Shown here one piece after another: positions 44,772-46,961 of a stretch of 46,961 nucleotides of DNA. Every line of letters starts with the position of its first letter. Position 1 is the first letter of the stretch. This DNA is from Burkholderiales bacterium. GTDB lineage: Bacteria > Pseudomonadota > Gammaproteobacteria > Burkholderiales > SG8-39. The stretch lies in the NCBI GenBank assembly GCA_020845995.1, contig JADLES010000160.1, positions 1 through 46,961 on the forward strand, written 5' to 3'. The translations under genes and the position numbers were made by a program. The notes beneath the pieces were generated by a model. It did not search any database. It worked only from the letters and a program-made list of their open reading frames with translations, and had not been told where the DNA came from.

Positions 44772-46298
44772 TCAGGTCTTCTTGCCGGCGAGCTCGGTCT
44801 CGAGCAGTTCGCGCAGCTTGAAGCGCTGCACCTTGCCGGTGGCGGTGCGCGGCAGCTCGGGCAGGTCGCGGATCCAGCGGGGTCGCTTGTAGCGCGGCAG
44901 CTTGCGCTCGCAGGCCCCGGCCGCCGCGGCGACGGCGCTCTCGGCATCGCCGCACGCGGCGATGAACAGCGCCAGGCGCTCGAATCCTTCGGCGTCGGTA
45001 ACTTGCACGCAGACGGCTTCGGCGATCGAAGGCTCGCCCGCGACGGCCTCTTCCAGTTCCCCGGGATGGACCCATTGGCCGGCGATCTTGACGAGTTCGT
45101 CGACGCGGCCCTGGTGCAGGAAAAAGCCCGCGCCGTCGCGCGTGAACAGGTCGCGCGTGCGGAACCAGTCGTCGCGGAACTGCGCCGCCGTCTGCTCGGG
45201 GCGGTTGGCGTAGCCGAGCGCGAGCGCGGGATGGCGGACCCACAGCTCGCCCGCCTCCCCCGGCGCGGGCTCGCGATCCTCGGCGGTCCGCAAGCGCGCC
45301 TCGACGCCCGCGAGCGGCTTGCCGGTGCGCCCGCCGTTGGACGTTCCAGTCGGCGTAACCATGCAGGCGCAGAAGGTCTCGGACATGCCGTACAGGGCGA
45401 GGATCTCTCCCCCGGTCGCGGCGCGCCACTGCTCGATGAGCTGGGCGGGTAACCGCTCGCCCGCCGCGACGAAGCGCCGCACGCCGCGGAACGGGGCGAG
45501 GCGTCCTGGCCCCAGCGCGAGCAGCTGCCGATAGAGCGTCGGCACGCTGAAGAACGCCTGCGGGCGGTGGTGCTCGACCTGCGCCAGGATCGCCCCGACA
45601 TCCAGCCAGTCGGGCACCAGGATGCCGGTGGCGCCGGTCGCGAGCGGGCCGAGCAGGCCATGCTCGAGCGCGTAGGCAAAGAAAAGCTTCGAGGTCGCGA
45701 AGCTCCGCTCGCCGGCGGCGAGCCCGACCACCTCACGCATCGCCTGGCCGACCGGCAGCAGGCTGCGGTGCGGGTGCACGATGCCCTTGGGCCTGCCCGT
45801 GGTGCCGGAGGAATAGAGCCAGAAGGCGGGGTCTTCCGGATCCGCGGGGTGCGAACGCAGGCAGGGCGCCGCGCGCGCAAGCGCCGCGCGCCAGGACAAC
45901 GCGCCGGCGCCGCCCTCGCCGGCGATCGCGAGGCGGCCGGGGGCGTGCTCTCCCGCGAGGTCGGGCCGGGTCCGCACGAACACATCCTCCACGATCGCCA
46001 GGCGCGCGCCGCTGTCGGCGAGCACGTGCCGGTAATCCGCCTCCGAGAGCCGCGTGTTGAGCGCGATCGCGACCGCGCCCGCGTGCACGGCGCCCAGCCA
46101 GGCGGCGGCGAACTCCGGGGTGTCGCGCAGGAGCAGCAGCACGCGCTCGCCGGGGGATACGCCAAGGAGCCGCAGCGCGCCCGCCGCGCGCGCCACATCG
46201 GCGGCAAGCTCGGCATAGCTGAGCGCCTGGTCGCCGCAGAGGAAAGCCGTGCGCGCGCCGTGGCGGGCCAGCGCGGCATTTCCCAGCAGGTGTTCAAT
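44772..46298 (-). CDS. Aryl-CoA ligase, benzoate-CoA ligase family
   Basis: ANL-superfamily enzyme activating an aromatic acid with ATP and CoA. Motifs are YSSGTTGRPKGIVHPHRSL (A3 phosphate loop), ALYGMSETFCACM (A5), WFRTRDLFTRDGAGFFLHQG and KIAGQWVHPGELEE (A7-A8 hinge), and PRTATGKVQRFKLREL with the catalytic lysine (A10). These match benzoate/aminobenzoate-CoA ligases. Homology (HLLGNAALARHGARTAF) extends to about codon 46298, but no ATG, GTG or TTG is in frame there. The first standard start is GTG 46196, 34 codons in. I extend to the ATT at 46298; the true start is unresolved. First gene of the operon and divergent from marR. Confidence 0.85.
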   Translation of the reverse strand: MEHLLGNAALARHGARTAFLCGDQALSYAELAADVARAAGALRLLGVSPGERVLLLLRDTPEFAAAWLGAVHAGAVAIALNTRLSEADYRHVLADSGARLAIVEDVFVRTRPDLAGEHAPGRLAIAGEGGAGALSWRAALARAAPCLRSHPADPEDPAFWLYSSGTTGRPKGIVHPHRSLLPVGQAMREVVGLAAGERSFATSKLFFAYALEHGLLGPLATGATGILVPDWLDVGAILAQVEHHRPQAFFSVPTLYRQLLALGPGRLAPFRGVRRFVAAGERLPAQLIEQWRAATGGEILALYGMSETFCACMVTPTGTSNGGRTGKPLAGVEARLRTAEDREPAPGEAGELWVRHPALALGYANRPEQTAAQFRDDWFRTRDLFTRDGAGFFLHQGRVDELVKIAGQWVHPGELEEAVAGEPSIAEAVCVQVTDAEGFERLALFIAACGDAESAVAAAAGACERKLPRYKRPRWIRDLPELPRTATGKVQRFKLRELLETELAGKKT

Positions 46299-46327
46299 GC
46301 CGTTGATGGCGGGGGTAAGATTGTTTG

Positions 46328-46789
46328 ATGTCCCAACAGATTGTGCCTGATTCGCTGAAGCGCATCGAACGCCGCCGACTGGACCAGGGCGCGCTGCCCG
46401 GGCTGCTGGGTTACCGGCTGCGCCTTGCGCAGCAGGCGGTGTTCCGGGATTTCGCCGCCAGCGTGCACGGCCTATCGCCCGGCCGCGTCGGGCTGCTGAT
46501 CTACATCGACGCGAACCCGGGCGTGACGCAGAGCCGCTTGGCGGAGGCCGTCGAGCGCGATCGCTCGACGATGGTCGGGGCGCTCGACCAGCTCCAGTCG
46601 CGCGGCCTAATCGAGCGCCGGCGGGGCGACGACCGGCGCACCAACGGGCTGTGGCTGACGCGAGCCGGGCGCGGCCTGCTCGCGCGCGCGCTGCGCGCCA
46701 TCGCGCGGCACGAGCGGCGCATCGCGGCGCGCCTGTCGGCCGCGCAGAAGCGCCAGCTGCTCGCCCTGCTCGACCGGATCGCCGGCTGA
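46328..46789 (+). CDS. MarR family transcriptional regulator
   Basis: 153 residues. The winged helix-turn-helix is clear: VGLLIYIDANPGVTQSRLAE, RDRSTMVGALDQLQSRGLIE and RRRGDDRRTNGLWLT (wing). N- and C-terminal helices form the dimer. It diverges from the aryl-CoA ligase operon with at most 131 bp between them, so it most likely represses that operon and responds to an aromatic acid or its CoA ester, as BadR/HbaR-type regulators do; this is inference. The ATG at 46328 is preferred over TTG at 46325. No ribosome binding site is evident. Confidence 0.93.
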   Translation: MSQQIVPDSLKRIERRRLDQGALPGLLGYRLRLAQQAVFRDFAASVHGLSPGRVGLLIYIDANPGVTQSRLAEAVERDRSTMVGALDQLQSRGLIERRRGDDRRTNGLWLTRAGRGLLARALRAIARHERRIAARLSAAQKRQLLALLDRIAG

Positions 46790-46811
46790 CAGAAGCGGGA
46801 GCCGCCCGCGC

Positions 46812-46961
46812 TTACATGCGGTAGGCGGCCTCGCCGTGCGAGGTGATGTCCAGGCCCTCGCGCTCTTCTTCTTCGGGCACGCGCAGGCCGATCGTCAGAT
46901 CCACCAGCCAGTAGGACGCGAGCGCAACCAGCCCGGACCATGCGACCGTCAGTCCGACCGC
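46812..46961 (-). CDS. amt: Ammonium transporter, C-terminal end
   Basis: Partial gene cut by the right edge; 49 residues remain. They contain the end of the last membrane helix (WSGLVALASYWLVDLTIGLR) followed by the characteristic Amt tail VPEEEEREGLDITSHGEAAY and a TAA stop at 46812-46814. This cytoplasmic tail is the part that communicates between subunits in AmtB trimers. It ends 22 nt from the convergent marR stop. Confidence 0.9.
   Translation of the reverse strand, partial: AVGLTVAWSGLVALASYWLVDLTIGLRVPEEEEREGLDITSHGEAAYRM

Noticed and set aside
46795..46809. GCGGG/CCCGC hairpin between marR and amt as terminator
   Set aside because: Only 5 bp with no T-run on either strand; not distinguishable from chance in this GC-rich sequence.

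Overview
The window looks like the replication-origin region of a high-GC betaproteobacterial chromosome (Burkholderiales, Rhodocyclales or a related lineage). The evidence is the gene order rpmH-rnpA-yidD-yidC-mnmE opposed to dnaA-dnaN-gyrB, mnmG next to two parS sites, the block topB-smg-dprA-LysM divergent from def-fmt-rsmB-DUF4390-ntrY-ntrX, and a GTP-dependent PEP carboxykinase. There is no sign of insertion sequences, phage, CRISPR arrays or tRNA/rRNA genes. Nearly all intergenic gaps are short.

Region 1 (1-7.6 kb) holds the 5' part of mnmG, two ParB-binding parS palindromes, an MFS transporter, pckG, and the leftward operon rpmH-rnpA-yidD-yidC-mnmE. Region 2 (7.6-12.8 kb) holds the dnaA-dnaN-gyrB set, with a candidate oriC between dnaA and dnaN. 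Region 3 (12.7-18.2 kb) is a leftward group: LysM protein, dprA, smg and a long topoisomerase III whose 3' end runs antisense into gyrB. Region 4 (18.2-24.9 kb) is a tightly overlapped rightward group: def, fmt, rsmB, a DUF4390 protein and the NtrY/NtrX two-component system. The NtrX here has lost the ATPase and sigma-54 contact motifs.

Region 5 (24.9-28.9 kb) is a methionine unit: metH, followed 11 nt later by a 30-residue ribosomal protein bTHX gene. The metH leader reads as a SAM-II riboswitch joined to an intrinsic terminator. A 9-nt antiterminator pairing competes directly with the aptamer pseudoknot. This is the most informative regulatory element I see.

Region 6 (28.9-39.4 kb) is mixed accessory metabolism: an FkbM-type methyltransferase, an HtrA-like protein with all three catalytic residues replaced, a hot-dog thioesterase, an M20 amidohydrolase, a PcaB-like cycloisomerase, a DAO-type FAD oxidoreductase, an enoyl-CoA hydratase, a pirin, a HAD hydrolase and a YiiX-like papain-fold protein. 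Region 7 (39.5-46.8 kb) is a seven-gene leftward aromatic-catabolism operon divergent from a MarR regulator: aryl-CoA ligase, fumarylpyruvate-hydrolase-like FAH protein, maleylpyruvate/maleylacetoacetate isomerase, protocatechuate 3,4-dioxygenase beta and alpha, an FAD oxidoreductase, and a single-module MetE-like zinc methyltransferase. The end of an ammonium transporter gene closes the window.

The functional themes are chromosome replication and segregation, protein maturation and membrane insertion, SAM-controlled methionine synthesis, and breakdown of benzoate/protocatechuate/gentisate-type aromatics. All assignments come from reading motifs and gene order by eye; no database search was run.
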